From positions 1 to 61,656 of the forward strand of contig CAMLIA010000004.1 in the NCBI GenBank assembly GCA_946479905.1: a stretch of 61,656 bases of DNA. The letters are read 5' to 3'. The stretch comes from an uncultured Frankiales bacterium (lineage in GTDB: Bacteria; Actinomycetota; Actinomycetes; Mycobacteriales; SCTD01). How positions within the stretch are numbered: the first letter of the stretch is position 1; each line of letters starts with the position of its first letter. This document shows, piece after piece, positions 32,958-41,721 of this stretch. The translations under genes and the position numbers were made by a program. The notes beneath the pieces are model-generated. The model searched no databases. It was not told the DNA's origin and saw nothing but the letters and a program-made list of their open reading frames with translations.

Positions 32958-34081
32958 CGCTTGTGCTCCAAGGCCTTCCGGTAGGACCGCAACGTCTTGG
33001 TGGCTGTCGCTTCCCACGTGAGCTCGGCGGCCCGAGCGCGACCTGTTACGGCCAACTGCTGACGCAGTCCCTGGGCGCCGAGCACCTCGAGCAGCGCTTC
33101 CCTGAGTGCGGTGACAGAGAACGGGTCGAAGAGCCGCGCGGCGCCCCCGGCCACCTCCGGCAGCGCGGAGGCGTCCGCGCAGACGACGGGTACGCCGCGG
33201 CTCATGGCTTCGAGCACCGGCAGCCCGAATCCTTCGGTGAAGGAGGGGAGGACGAGGCAGTCGGCCATCTCGTAGTAGCCCTCGAGATCGGCGTCGCTGA
33301 CCCACCCGGTGATGTGCACGGCCTTCCCGGCCGAGAGCTCCACCAGCTGCTCACCGTGTGCTGTCATCCGGCCGACGAGGACCAGGTGAGCCTGGTCGGG
33401 CATGGCCTGGATGAGGCGCGCGAGGTTCTTGTGCGGGACCAGCTGCGCGACGCAGAGGACCACCTGGCTGGACGGCGGGATCCCGAGCCGGCGACGCAGG
33501 TCCTGAGGCGACGTCGGTGCGGCGCGCGGCGCGGGCGTGACACCGAGCGGTGTCACGTCGATCCGATCGGCGCTGAGGTGAGCATGCGTGACGAGGTCTT
33601 CTGCGGCCGCCTCAGAGATCGCGATGACCCGGTCCGCTGTCCTGCCGCAGCTGGCAGTCAGCCCGCGGAACATCCACCGAGCAAGCGGTTCCACCGTCTC
33701 GGGGTGATGCATCCAGGCGAGGTCCAGGACCGTGACGACGGTGGCCAGGCGAGGGGCCACGAGGGGGGTGGCGTAGGCGAGGCCGTGCACGACGTCGACG
33801 CCGCGCCGCCGGGCGTCGAGGCCCAGTCCTGCCAGTGCGTACGCGATCCGGCCGGGGGAGCGGGCTGATCGGAACGGCACCCGGACGAACTGGGTGTGGC
33901 CGCCCCCCCAGTCGCGCTCACTGAGGTCGGCGGGTGCGTCCCTCCCCACCCAGGCGGTCACGCGGGTCCCGGGCTCGACCGCGTGCAGAGCCTGCAGGAG
34001 CCCAGTGGCATAGCTGCCCGAGCCACCCGATGTCGGTGACCAGAAGGTCAGGTCGAGCCCGACGTGCAACGGACGGCTCAC
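32948..34081 (-). CDS. Family 4 glycosyltransferase
   Basis: 377-residue GT-B enzyme beginning VSRPLHVGLDLTFWSPTSGGSGSYATGLLQAL. It has the donor-site segment VAQLVPHKNLARLIQAM and the E-x7-E motif TEGFGLPVLEAMSRG. GTG 34081 overlaps the flippase stop by 4 bases (GTGA). Similarity of layout and motifs (HKN, GFG-PV-EAM-RG, VVCAD-ALPE-AGGAA) marks it as paralogue of the downstream GT4. Confidence 0.9.
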   Translation of the reverse strand: MSRPLHVGLDLTFWSPTSGGSGSYATGLLQALHAVEPGTRVTAWVGRDAPADLSERDWGGGHTQFVRVPFRSARSPGRIAYALAGLGLDARRRGVDVVHGLAYATPLVAPRLATVVTVLDLAWMHHPETVEPLARWMFRGLTASCGRTADRVIAISEAAAEDLVTHAHLSADRIDVTPLGVTPAPRAAPTSPQDLRRRLGIPPSSQVVLCVAQLVPHKNLARLIQAMPDQAHLVLVGRMTAHGEQLVELSAGKAVHITGWVSDADLEGYYEMADCLVLPSFTEGFGLPVLEAMSRGVPVVCADASALPEVAGGAARLFDPFSVTALREALLEVLGAQGLRQQLAVTGRARAAELTWEATATKTLRSYRKALEHKRCG

Positions 34082-35499
34082 GACGCCTGCACCGGCCTCA
34101 ACCCGTCCATCAGCGGACGGACCAGCCCGAGCAGCCAGGCCGCGGAGGCGTAGACGAGAGCGAAGACCGGCAACCCGCCCCACGCAGGGAGCAGCAGTGC
34201 GGGGACACCGGCGACGATGAGGCAGACCAGCACGCGCGGCAGGACGCGCAGTCGCAGGTCCAGCCCGGACCGGCGTACGGCGACGAGCGCCGCCAACGTC
34301 AGAGCGAGCTCCCCGGCGCTCGTCCCGACCGCAGCACCAGCGGCTCCGCCTTGGTAGGAGCCGATCACTCCGCCCGACAGGACCACGGCGAGACCGATCA
34401 CGGAGACGACAAGCAACGGGACGTGCTGTCTCAGGGCCAGCAGGGCGTAGGTCAGCACAGCGGACACGAACGCAAGACCTACCCCGATGGCTTGGACGCG
34501 CAGCACGCCTGCCGCCGGCCGGAAGTCACCGCCTCCTGTGATGACGTCGACGACCAGCCCGGCGCCGACAGCGACAGCCGCCGCGACTCCCACGCCCATG
34601 AGCACGGAGACCTCGAGAGCCCGCTGCACGGCTCTTGTGAGTCGGCCCGGGTCGTTGCGGGCAGCGCGGGCGAAGACCGGGAACGCGACGCCCACCGCCA
34701 GCGCTGGCACCGCTACCAGCCCCTCGGTCACTCGGGTCGACACACCGAAGTAGCCGGTCTGCTCCGGCCCTGCGATGAGTTGCACGACGAGGATGGTGAC
34801 CCGGGTGTACGCCGCAGCAACTGCCGTGGCGATGGCGAACGGGTAGGTCTCGCGCAAGAGCGTCAGCGCAACACTCGGCTGCCACCCTCCGCGGACGATC
34901 CGCCGGCGACCCACGACCCACCATGTGACTCCCAGCGCCGCCATCGCCCCGATGACACCGGCCGCGAAGAAGGACACGAAGGAGCCACCCAGGATCGCCA
35001 GAACCACCACGGCAGAGGTGGTCGTGAGCTGGCGAATCACCTCCACTCCGGACGCCCATCCCATCCGGAGGTCCGCGAGCAGGGCCGTGCTGAGCGTCAG
35101 GTAGAGGGTCTGAAGGAGACCCGCGACGGCTGACACGGCGCAGCCGAGGACCATCGGTGTGCTGAACCCCACGAGCAACGCGTAGAGCACGGTCGCGGCC
35201 CCCGCGACTGAGGCGAGGGCGAGTCGCATGACGATGAGGGTCGGCATGAGCGCGGCCCGCGGCTCCGCGTCGAGCACGGCGTACTCCCGCAGACCGACCG
35301 TCTGCAGCCCGGCGTCGAGCAGGTTGGTCGCCAGCACGCTCAGGGAGATGACCGTGATGAAGCGCCCCGAGTCTCGCACCCCGAGATGTCGGGCGATGAC
35401 CGCTGTCGCCAGGACGGCCAGCAGCACCCCGGCGGCGTGCCCCAGCACTCTGAGGACACCGCCTCGCAGGACGCGTGAAGCCTCTTCACCGCTTGTCAT
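34078..35499 (-). CDS. Polysaccharide/lipid-linked sugar flippase (Wzx/MATE-like)
   Basis: 473-residue membrane protein with about 12-14 helices and few charged residues inside the membrane. N-terminal GVLRVLGHAAGVLLAVLATAVIARHLGVRDSGRFITVISL is typical for polysaccharide biosynthesis exporters. It likely turns the oligosaccharide made by the GT4 enzymes across the membrane. ATG 35499 (MTSGEEASRVL) has GAGG 4 nt upstream; earlier in-frame codons give a non-hydrophobic Arg-rich head and were rejected. First gene of the flippase-GT4-GT4 unit. Nothing notable between 35500 and 35664. Confidence 0.87.
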   Translation of the reverse strand: MTSGEEASRVLRGGVLRVLGHAAGVLLAVLATAVIARHLGVRDSGRFITVISLSVLATNLLDAGLQTVGLREYAVLDAEPRAALMPTLIVMRLALASVAGAATVLYALLVGFSTPMVLGCAVSAVAGLLQTLYLTLSTALLADLRMGWASGVEVIRQLTTTSAVVVLAILGGSFVSFFAAGVIGAMAALGVTWWVVGRRRIVRGGWQPSVALTLLRETYPFAIATAVAAAYTRVTILVVQLIAGPEQTGYFGVSTRVTEGLVAVPALAVGVAFPVFARAARNDPGRLTRAVQRALEVSVLMGVGVAAAVAVGAGLVVDVITGGGDFRPAAGVLRVQAIGVGLAFVSAVLTYALLALRQHVPLLVVSVIGLAVVLSGGVIGSYQGGAAGAAVGTSAGELALTLAALVAVRRSGLDLRLRVLPRVLVCLIVAGVPALLLPAWGGLPVFALVYASAAWLLGLVRPLMDGLRPVQAS

Positions 35500-35664
35500 C
35501 TGGCCTCGGCGAGCAGCCAGACGCCGCGCAGGACGTCGACGACCGCGAAGCTCACGGGTAGCAGGCTGCCACGCCTGGCTGCCGCAGACCCGCGGCCGGG
35601 TGTTCTGAGGTGCTTGCCCTGGGTGCGTGCGGGGCACATGCTGTGCAGACTCGGGAGGTCCTCA

Positions 35665-36039
35665 ATGGACGTGGTGCGGCGGCTGAGGCTCGACCAGGAC
35701 CCAGCAGCGGTGGGTCTTGCCCGTGACTTCGTGCGGGACTGCTATCGCACCTGGGGCGTCGAGGACCCCGAGGACGTCGCCTCGCTCGTGGTCAGCGAGC
35801 TGGTGACCAACGCGCTGCGGCACGCCACGGGACCGATCACGCTGTTCGTGGCCCGGCGGCCCCACAAGGTCGTGCTGACCGTGGAGGACGGCTCGTCGGT
35901 GCCGGCGGAGGTCGAGCTCCCCGGGCCGCTCGAGGAGTCCGGCCGCGGGATGCTGCTGGTCCAGGCGCTCACCCGGTCCTGGGGCGAGCAGCCCGTCCCC
36001 GGCGGCAAGCGCGTGTGGGCCGAGATCACCCCGAGCTGA
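35665..36039 (+). CDS. RsbW-like ATP-binding (HATPase_c) regulatory protein
   Basis: 124-residue serine-kinase/anti-sigma-type protein. The N box is in SLVVSELVTNALRHATG, the G1 box is reduced to VEDGSSVPAE, and the G2 region is SGRGMLLVQALTRSWG. Actinobacteria have many such stand-alone HATPase proteins; some regulate sigma factors or bind partner anti-anti-sigma proteins. None is encoded nearby. ATG 35665 has GGGAGG 6 nt upstream. It is isolated between the flippase promoter region and vapBC. Confidence 0.88.
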   Translation: MDVVRRLRLDQDPAAVGLARDFVRDCYRTWGVEDPEDVASLVVSELVTNALRHATGPITLFVARRPHKVVLTVEDGSSVPAEVELPGPLEESGRGMLLVQALTRSWGEQPVPGGKRVWAEITPS

Positions 36040-36048
36040 GCGGCCCGC

Positions 36049-36477
36049 TCACGGGGTGCGTCCGCGGCTGTCTGCGAGGCCGTGCACAGTGCCGCCCTCG
36101 GCGCGGACCACGTAGGCAAGTGCCGGGTCGGAGGTGGCGAGCGGCCGGTCACTGCTGAGCGCCGTCGCTGCGGCGATGCAGTCAGCCAGGCTCACGGCGA
36201 CTCGGTCGCGTTGGTGGTGCTTGGCACGCAGCCGCCCTGCCTGCAGGCCGAGATCGGCGGTCACCGGAGAGAGCTGCATACCCGCGTTGGCGAGCAGCGC
36301 CAGATCGGCGTGCACGTCGTCGGGATCGCTGCCGTAGACCCGGGTCAGCTGGTCGACCACCTCGGCGGCGTTGGCCGCAGACAACCTCGTGCCCTCCCGC
36401 AGCAGCACCGCGACGTCGTCCGCGCACGGCTCGTCCCGCAGGTAGGCAAGGACGGCGTACGCGTCGAGAACGGTCAA
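36049..36477 (-). CDS. vapC: VapC-type PIN-domain toxin ribonuclease
   Basis: 142-residue PIN protein with the acidic residues Asp5 (VLDAYAVLAYL), Glu39 (NAAEVVDQL), Asp99 (SLADCIAAA) and Asp117 (LATSDPAL). These make a metal-dependent RNase site as in VapC toxins that cleave tRNA or rRNA. The target is unknown. Its ATG overlaps the vapB stop by 4 bases, the usual order and coupling of the module. Confidence 0.92.
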   Translation of the reverse strand: MTVLDAYAVLAYLRDEPCADDVAVLLREGTRLSAANAAEVVDQLTRVYGSDPDDVHADLALLANAGMQLSPVTADLGLQAGRLRAKHHQRDRVAVSLADCIAAATALSSDRPLATSDPALAYVVRAEGGTVHGLADSRGRTP

Positions 36478-36725
36478 CGCCGCTTGCCGCGGGCCGTCCG
36501 GCGCAGATCGTCCGCGCGGTCGGCCACGCGCGCCTCGTCGGTGCTCGGGCCGGGCCCGGCATGGGCTCCTCGGAGAGCAGCCACGGTGTCCGAAGGGATG
36601 GGCCGAACGATGGCGTAGTCGCCGCGGTCGATGACGAGCACCGCGCCCGCCTGCCAGCGGTGCCGGATCTCCGCAGGCAGCGACATCTGCCCGTTCCGCG
36701 TCACCTTCGCTTCGACAGGGCCCAT
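36474..36725 (-). CDS. vapB: VapB-type AbrB/SpoVT-fold antitoxin
   Basis: 83-residue antitoxin. The N-terminal half (VEAKVTRNGQMSLPAEIRHRWQAGAVLVIDRGDYAIVRPI) is an AbrB-like swapped-hairpin DNA-binding domain. The charged C-terminal tail (DEARVADRADDLRRTARGKRR) would wrap around VapC. ATG 36725 follows minus-strand TAGTAT by 6 nt, so the message should be leaderless. The promoter is covered by inverted repeats, fitting autorepression by VapB/VapBC. Confidence 0.9.
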   Translation of the reverse strand: MGPVEAKVTRNGQMSLPAEIRHRWQAGAVLVIDRGDYAIVRPIPSDTVAALRGAHAGPGPSTDEARVADRADDLRRTARGKRR

Positions 36726-36780
36726 GACGTCATACTACGAACTGCATCCGACGTAGTACATGCTTGTGGATCATATGACG
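36725..36780 (-). promoter_or_regulatory. vapBC leaderless promoter and nested operator repeats
   Basis: Minus-strand TAGTAT (36737-36732) is the -10 element, 6 nt before ATG. Inverted repeat TACTACG (36733-36739) with CGTAGTA (36752-36758) overlaps it. A second pair CGTCATA (36728-36734) and TATGACG (36774-36780) encloses the first. TGACGTCA (36725-36732) is itself palindromic. The patch is AT-richer than its surroundings. Confidence 0.65.
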
Positions 36781-36785
36781 AGTTC

Positions 36786-38291
36786 TCACCCCGCGCTGAC
36801 GGTCTGGACGATCCGGGAGCGGCGCAGCGGGTCGTCGTAGGTCTGCAGGTTCGCCGCGATCCACGCTGCGCTCAGCGCAGCCACCGGGGCGGCGATGGCC
36901 AGCGGCACCCACCAGACCGGTCCGGCCGCGCTCGCCTCGAGCACGCCCCCGAGCATGGCCGTCGGGAAGGCCAGCTTGAGGCTCGCGAGCACCAGCGCCC
37001 CGGGCGGCGCCACGGCGTCGCGCGGCCCGTTGAGGTCGGCCCGATGGGGCCGGCGCAGCGCTGACGACAGGCACAGCGCCACCACGAGCAGCGCGCAGGT
37101 CGTCGTGCTCGCGAGGATCGCCACGACCTCGGTCAGCGTCGGCGTCCCCTTGGCCCGCAGCGCGCCGATCGCCGCGGCGAGCACTGACCCGAGCAAGACA
37201 GCTTCGGCGGTCACCCGGGTCTTCGCGCGGGCGATCAGCCCTTGCTGATGTGGCAGTGACGCGAGCCAGACCGCGCCGGTGGCGTCCAGGCAGAAGACGT
37301 TGAACCCGAACAGCAGGCCACCGCCCGCGGCCACCAGTCCCGGCAGGAAGACCAGCGAGCGCCAGGGCAGGCCCACGCCGGCCGCGGCCACCCCGGGCAG
37401 GAGCGCGAGCACGATGGCCCCTCGGCGCAGCGCCGGCGCCCGCCACACGCTCGCCCGGTCGGTGGCGACCAGCGCGCGGTAGTCGTCGCTCGGGTGCGGC
37501 CGCCTGTGGTGGGCTCGCGACGACCGGGCGCCCGCACGGTCCTGGGGGATGCGGACGGCCCACCGGCACAGCCGCGCCCCGGCGTACAGGCTCACGACCG
37601 CGAGCGTGGCCAGCAGCGCGATGCCCGGGAGCCAGGCAGACACGTCACCACGGGCGCCGGCGCCGATCGTGCGCACCAGCCACGGTGCGAAGGAGCTGTC
37701 GACGACGTCGTTGCCGTGGCCGGTGCGGACGACGGTGATGCCGGCGATGACGAAGCCGGCGAGGGTGCCGCGCAGGACCAGCCGGCCGCGGGCTGTGCAG
37801 CGCAGACCGGTGGCCGTCCACGCGAGCGCCTGACCGACGCCGGTCGCGGCGACCACGAAGCAGCCCGCGGTCAGCAGCGCGCGGCCCAGGTGGGGCTGCC
37901 CGACGCTGAGGAACCCGGTCTCGGCGGTCAGGACGAGCAGCTGGACGATCCACACCAGGTTCAGCGGGGCGAGCACGAGCGAGGAGAGGAACTGGGTGCT
38001 GGGGCGCAGCGGGTACGCCACCAGCTGCCCGCTCGGGAAGAGCTCCGTCGCCGCCGAGCTGGTCAGCGGCGCGACCACCGCCAGCGCCCCGAACCCGAGG
38101 AACGCCGCCGGGGCCGCGTGGATGGAAGCGACAAGGGCGTCGGGGTCGACACCGTTGCGGACCGAGAGGAGGAGCAGGGCGAGCAGGGGCACAGAGCCGA
38201 GCAGCGACAGCAAGCCGATGCGCACCGCAGGGGAGCGGACCAGCCGCCAGCGCAGCGAGACGAGGGCCCGGACCTGCGCCCACGCGCTCAC
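36786..38291 (-). CDS. ABC exporter permease, large membrane protein (copy 1 of a paralogous pair)
   Basis: 501-residue multispanning protein with about ten to twelve helices. Translation is coupled to the ATPase gene (ATGA overlap at 38288-38291), so it is the membrane part of that transporter. Shared landmarks with the protein at 57613-59112 are the start (VRALVSLRW), ELFP-QL-AYP-RP, TDRASVWR-APLRRG, FCLDA-G-VWL-SLPH and RPHRADL-GPRDA-APP. The two are clearly paralogues. Export substrate unknown. Last gene of the operon that begins with the GT-C-like gene at 44376. Confidence 0.85.
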   Translation of the reverse strand: MSAWAQVRALVSLRWRLVRSPAVRIGLLSLLGSVPLLALLLLSVRNGVDPDALVASIHAAPAAFLGFGALAVVAPLTSSAATELFPSGQLVAYPLRPSTQFLSSLVLAPLNLVWIVQLLVLTAETGFLSVGQPHLGRALLTAGCFVVAATGVGQALAWTATGLRCTARGRLVLRGTLAGFVIAGITVVRTGHGNDVVDSSFAPWLVRTIGAGARGDVSAWLPGIALLATLAVVSLYAGARLCRWAVRIPQDRAGARSSRAHHRRPHPSDDYRALVATDRASVWRAPALRRGAIVLALLPGVAAAGVGLPWRSLVFLPGLVAAGGGLLFGFNVFCLDATGAVWLASLPHQQGLIARAKTRVTAEAVLLGSVLAAAIGALRAKGTPTLTEVVAILASTTTCALLVVALCLSSALRRPHRADLNGPRDAVAPPGALVLASLKLAFPTAMLGGVLEASAAGPVWWVPLAIAAPVAALSAAWIAANLQTYDDPLRRSRIVQTVSAG

Positions 38292-38995
38292 GAGATCAGG
38301 CTTCGGTAGCGCTCCCGGCCCGCCTCGCCGACCAGCTCAGCCGCGGGGGAGGCACCGACCACGCGACCGCGCTTGAGCACGACCGCCTCGTCGCAGGCCT
38401 CGACGGCCAGGTGCAGCAGGTGGGTGCTGCAGAGCACCGCGGTGCCCGTCTCGCGGAGCTCGCGGATGACCTGCATGGTCGCCTCGACGCCGAGCGGGTC
38501 GACCCCGTCGAACGGCTCGTCGAGCAGCAGCACCCGCGGCTCGTGGAAGGCGGCCAGGACGACAGACATCCGCCTGCCCATCCCGTGCGAGAACCCTGCC
38601 GTGATCCGGTCGGCGGCCTCCGCCAGCTCGAACCGGTCGAGCAGGTCGGTCGCGCGGGCCTCCCAGCCCTTCGGCATGTCCCGGAGGCGGGCAGCGAGCT
38701 GCAGGTGCTCCCACGGCGTCGCGCGGGGGATCAGCCCGCCCACGTCCGGGCAGTAGCCCACCTTCGCGCGCACCGCGGACGGGTCGACCGCGGCATCCGT
38801 CCCAGCGACGACGACCCGCCCGGAGGTGGGGGGGAGTACGCCGGCGAGCACCCGCATCGTCGTGGACTTCCCAGCCCCGTTGCGGCCGACGAGGGCGACC
38901 GAGGTGCCGGCGCCCACGGACAGGTCGAAGCCGTCGACGGCGCGGACCTCACCGAAGTCGACGATGAGGCCCTCGACCTGGAGCACGGGGTCCAC
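38288..38995 (-). CDS. ABC transporter ATP-binding protein
   Basis: 235-residue ATPase. Walker A VGRNGAGKST at 36-45, signature replaced by FSHGM (as in ABC-2 type exporters and the fusion protein at 8181), Walker B LLLDEPFDG, H-loop in CSTHLLHLAVE. GTG 38995 sits 4 nt after AAGGAG and 1 nt after the upstream stop; GTG 38986 is a second choice with 13-nt spacing. Coupled to the permease gene downstream. Confidence 0.92.
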   Translation of the reverse strand: MDPVLQVEGLIVDFGEVRAVDGFDLSVGAGTSVALVGRNGAGKSTTMRVLAGVLPPTSGRVVVAGTDAAVDPSAVRAKVGYCPDVGGLIPRATPWEHLQLAARLRDMPKGWEARATDLLDRFELAEAADRITAGFSHGMGRRMSVVLAAFHEPRVLLLDEPFDGVDPLGVEATMQVIRELRETGTAVLCSTHLLHLAVEACDEAVVLKRGRVVGASPAAELVGEAGRERYRSLIS

Positions 38996-38996
38996 T

Positions 38997-40340
38997 TCAC
39001 TCCTTCGGCGAGACCGGATGACGACTGTAGGTCCGCTTGAGCGAGGGCGCACCCAGGGCGACCGTGAGGCAAACGACCAGGGAGAGGCTCAGCGTGCTCA
39101 GTCCTACCCGGCCAGTCTCGCGCACGTCGTCCCACAGGAGCCAGGTGCTCCAGGGGTGCGCGGGAAACCAGAAGTTGGCGTGGGCGCCCGCGAGGGCGGC
39201 ACCGGTCGCGTGCTGCGCGATCGAGAGCGCCGCAAGGATCCGTGCGAGGACGACGATCCGAGGTCGAGTCTCCGCGAGCAACAGGTAGCCCACGTAGGCA
39301 GTCGGCGTGCACAGCAGCACCATCTCCAGGACCAGACGATTACCGAAGAACGCCGCACCTCCCGTGAAGTCGTTCAGCTTGAACTGGATGGCTTGGTAGG
39401 CGAGGCCCCCGAGGACGGCGCCTCGGGCCCAGGCTGGAGACGGCCTCCAGCCCTTGACCACGCCGACCGCGGCAAGGATGGCAATCGGGCTGTACAGCAG
39501 CAGTCCCCGATAGGGGGATACCAGGGCACCGACGACGTTCTGGAGCCAGGTGTTGGCGGCGGCGCTGCCAGCGGATGTCGCCCGCTCACCGACGTACTGA
39601 CCGTAGTAGTCGCCACCCAGAGAGGGATGCCCGAAGACCCAGTCGTTCCACACCAGCAGAGCCCCGAAAGCCACGGCCCCGCAGGCCACAAATGGCACGA
39701 GTGCCCGCAGGTCACGCTTCTCACGCGCCAGGAGGACGGCGATGATTGCCGGTACGACCGCGAGGTGGGGGCGCGACCAGATGAGCGGAATGGAGGCGAT
39801 CGCCGCGAGCCAGAGCGCATCGGTCGTCAAGGCGAGGAGTACAGCTGAGGCCCAGAGCAGGGCTGACGTGTGGGACCACAGCTGACCGCTTGCGACGGTC
39901 CACGTGGCGGTTCCCAGACCGACGACGACAGTGACAGCGAGGGCCCGGCCAAGGCTCCCGCCGAGTCGACGCAGCACGATCATCAGGTTGCCCATGGTGG
40001 CTGCGCCGCAGATGACGGCCGTGAGGACGCCAGGTGTGTTGGGCGACAGAGCGAAGGGGCTGAGCAGGACCTGCAGAGGAACGCCCAGGAGGATCACCCC
40101 CATCGTCCGGCCGGGGATGATCTGGTTTCCCACGGGGACGAAGAAGGGGTTGCGTGGAAGGTTGGCGACGTCAGCCAGATCCAGCGAGCCAGTGTGTGCG
40201 AGCCGCCAGGATGCCCAGTCAGCGGCCTCCGTGTCGACGGAAAGAGCCCCGTGCCACCAATGACCGGTCACGGCGTACACGAGCGCGAAGCCGGCCCACG
40301 TCAGCAGCCAGAGCCTGCGATCCGAGAGGCGCGAGTTCAC
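38997..40340 (-). CDS. Multispanning membrane protein, GT-C-like
   Basis: 447-residue membrane protein with about ten to twelve helices. The first outer loop carries acidic residues (SVDTEAADWASWRLAHTGSLDLADV), as in GT-C glycosyltransferases whose catalytic Asp/Glu lies after helix 1. Other outer loops hold WNDWVFGHPSLGGDYYGQYVG and KLNDFTGGAAFFGNRLVLEM. A GTG start lies 1 nt after the preceding stop. It is likely to use a polyprenyl-phosphate sugar, perhaps from the GT2 enzyme at 29553. No family name can be fixed. Confidence 0.78.
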   Translation of the reverse strand: MNSRLSDRRLWLLTWAGFALVYAVTGHWWHGALSVDTEAADWASWRLAHTGSLDLADVANLPRNPFFVPVGNQIIPGRTMGVILLGVPLQVLLSPFALSPNTPGVLTAVICGAATMGNLMIVLRRLGGSLGRALAVTVVVGLGTATWTVASGQLWSHTSALLWASAVLLALTTDALWLAAIASIPLIWSRPHLAVVPAIIAVLLAREKRDLRALVPFVACGAVAFGALLVWNDWVFGHPSLGGDYYGQYVGERATSAGSAAANTWLQNVVGALVSPYRGLLLYSPIAILAAVGVVKGWRPSPAWARGAVLGGLAYQAIQFKLNDFTGGAAFFGNRLVLEMVLLCTPTAYVGYLLLAETRPRIVVLARILAALSIAQHATGAALAGAHANFWFPAHPWSTWLLWDDVRETGRVGLSTLSLSLVVCLTVALGAPSLKRTYSRHPVSPKE

Positions 40341-40341
40341 G

Positions 40342-41721
40342 TCATGTCCTCGACATCTGACTGGTCGGAGCGGACATCAGCGACCATGCCCCCTCGGTCA
40401 GGTCTACCTCCCACCCCTGGGCGACGAGCGCCTTGCTGAGCAGGCTCTCGCGACGTAGTACCGCGCGGTCGGCGTGCAGGTCCCGCAGCACGCCCTGCCA
40501 GTCGCCCCTCAACAGGGTCGCCTGCAGGTACTCATGCAGCCAGCGAGGTTCGTAGATGTCTGTGCGACCGTCCACGGCGGCTGACACGCTGCGGGCCTGG
40601 CCTGTGACGAGCCCGCCGATGTCGTAGTCCACGAGCACGTGCGCTCCGTGGTCCTCGTCCAGGGTGGCGACCAACCGTTGCGGGACCGACTCCGCGACCG
40701 GGGAGGTCAGCGCAGCCATCGCAGATGCCATTGCGACGCCTGTGGCCGCGAGAGCTCTCGCGGCAGCGACCGGGAGCGTAGAGGTGGAGTTCGGGAGCAT
40801 CGCTCCGAACCGGCGGGCAAGCAGAGGACTGAGGAGCACCGTGGCAGGGGCCACGTCGCGGACGGCGAGGCATGCGAAGGCGAGGACGCCCGCTGCGAAG
40901 AGCCGCTCGTCGCGGTGTGCCGCGGACAGCACCACGGCCATTCCGACGAGCAGCAGCGCTTGCCATGACAGCAGCTGCACCGGCGCCCACTCCGCGATGT
41001 CCTGCGCGCGGTCCGCCACGACGAACGGCTGGAGGGTGAGTCGAGGACCGACGGGAGTGATCGCGGACGCGGCGAGTCCCGCCGCCACGGCGGGCAAACC
41101 GAGGCGCAGGCTGCGCTTGCCGCCGCTCGCGGCCGCCAACAGCAGGGTCGTCGGGGCGAGTACCCACATCCCGTGCAGGCAGGCCCATACCCACGTGACG
41201 GCGCCCGCGCGGAGCCAGTGCGGTGGATGGCCGAGGCGCGTGCGCTCGCACCATCCGGCCAAGAGCACCACGAGGCAGAGCGACGCCGCCTGAGGACGTT
41301 CCCGGAGATAGCCGGCGGCGACAGCGGCCACCAGGCAGTACGCCGCGGCTGACCCGACAGCCGAGGAGCGCTGGCGAAGCAGGCGAGCGAGCGAGACGGC
41401 GAAGACGGTGGCGACGACCGCGGTCAGAACCCGAACGCCCTGCCAGCCGGCGACGCGATGGGCAACGGCGAGGATCAGGTCGGAGAGCCACGAAGTCGGC
41501 ACCCACCTGCGTCCCTCGGCCGTCCAGGCCCAGGTCTCGTGCCCTGGGAGCCGGTGGGTACGCAGGATCAGGTCGCCAGTACGCACGTGCCACCAGACGT
41601 CGGGATCGTCGAGCGGCCGTACCGATTGCACCAGCACCGCACAGCCGGCGGCGACGGTCAGCATCGACCACAAGGGGACCCGCTGTGGGCCGAGCCATCC
41701 GGTGGATCCCGTCTCAGACAC
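40342..41721 (-). CDS. Multispanning membrane protein, GT-C-like (paralogue of 42928-44376)
   Basis: 459-residue membrane protein. After helix 1 comes RPLDDPDVWWHVRTGDLILRTHRLPGHETWAWTAEGRRWVPTSWLSDL, the DPDV-WH-G outer loop of a broad bacterial family of putative GT-C enzymes. The soluble end has DYDIGGLVTG, VDGRTDIY and a final W-V-L-EGAWSLM motif, also of that family. GTG 41721 gives an 8-nt overlap with the upstream gene and an N-terminus as long as the paralogue's; ATG 41763 would add 14 residues and overlap 50 nt. Function unproven. Confidence 0.78.
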   Translation of the reverse strand: MSETGSTGWLGPQRVPLWSMLTVAAGCAVLVQSVRPLDDPDVWWHVRTGDLILRTHRLPGHETWAWTAEGRRWVPTSWLSDLILAVAHRVAGWQGVRVLTAVVATVFAVSLARLLRQRSSAVGSAAAYCLVAAVAAGYLRERPQAASLCLVVLLAGWCERTRLGHPPHWLRAGAVTWVWACLHGMWVLAPTTLLLAAASGGKRSLRLGLPAVAAGLAASAITPVGPRLTLQPFVVADRAQDIAEWAPVQLLSWQALLLVGMAVVLSAAHRDERLFAAGVLAFACLAVRDVAPATVLLSPLLARRFGAMLPNSTSTLPVAAARALAATGVAMASAMAALTSPVAESVPQRLVATLDEDHGAHVLVDYDIGGLVTGQARSVSAAVDGRTDIYEPRWLHEYLQATLLRGDWQGVLRDLHADRAVLRRESLLSKALVAQGWEVDLTEGAWSLMSAPTSQMSRT

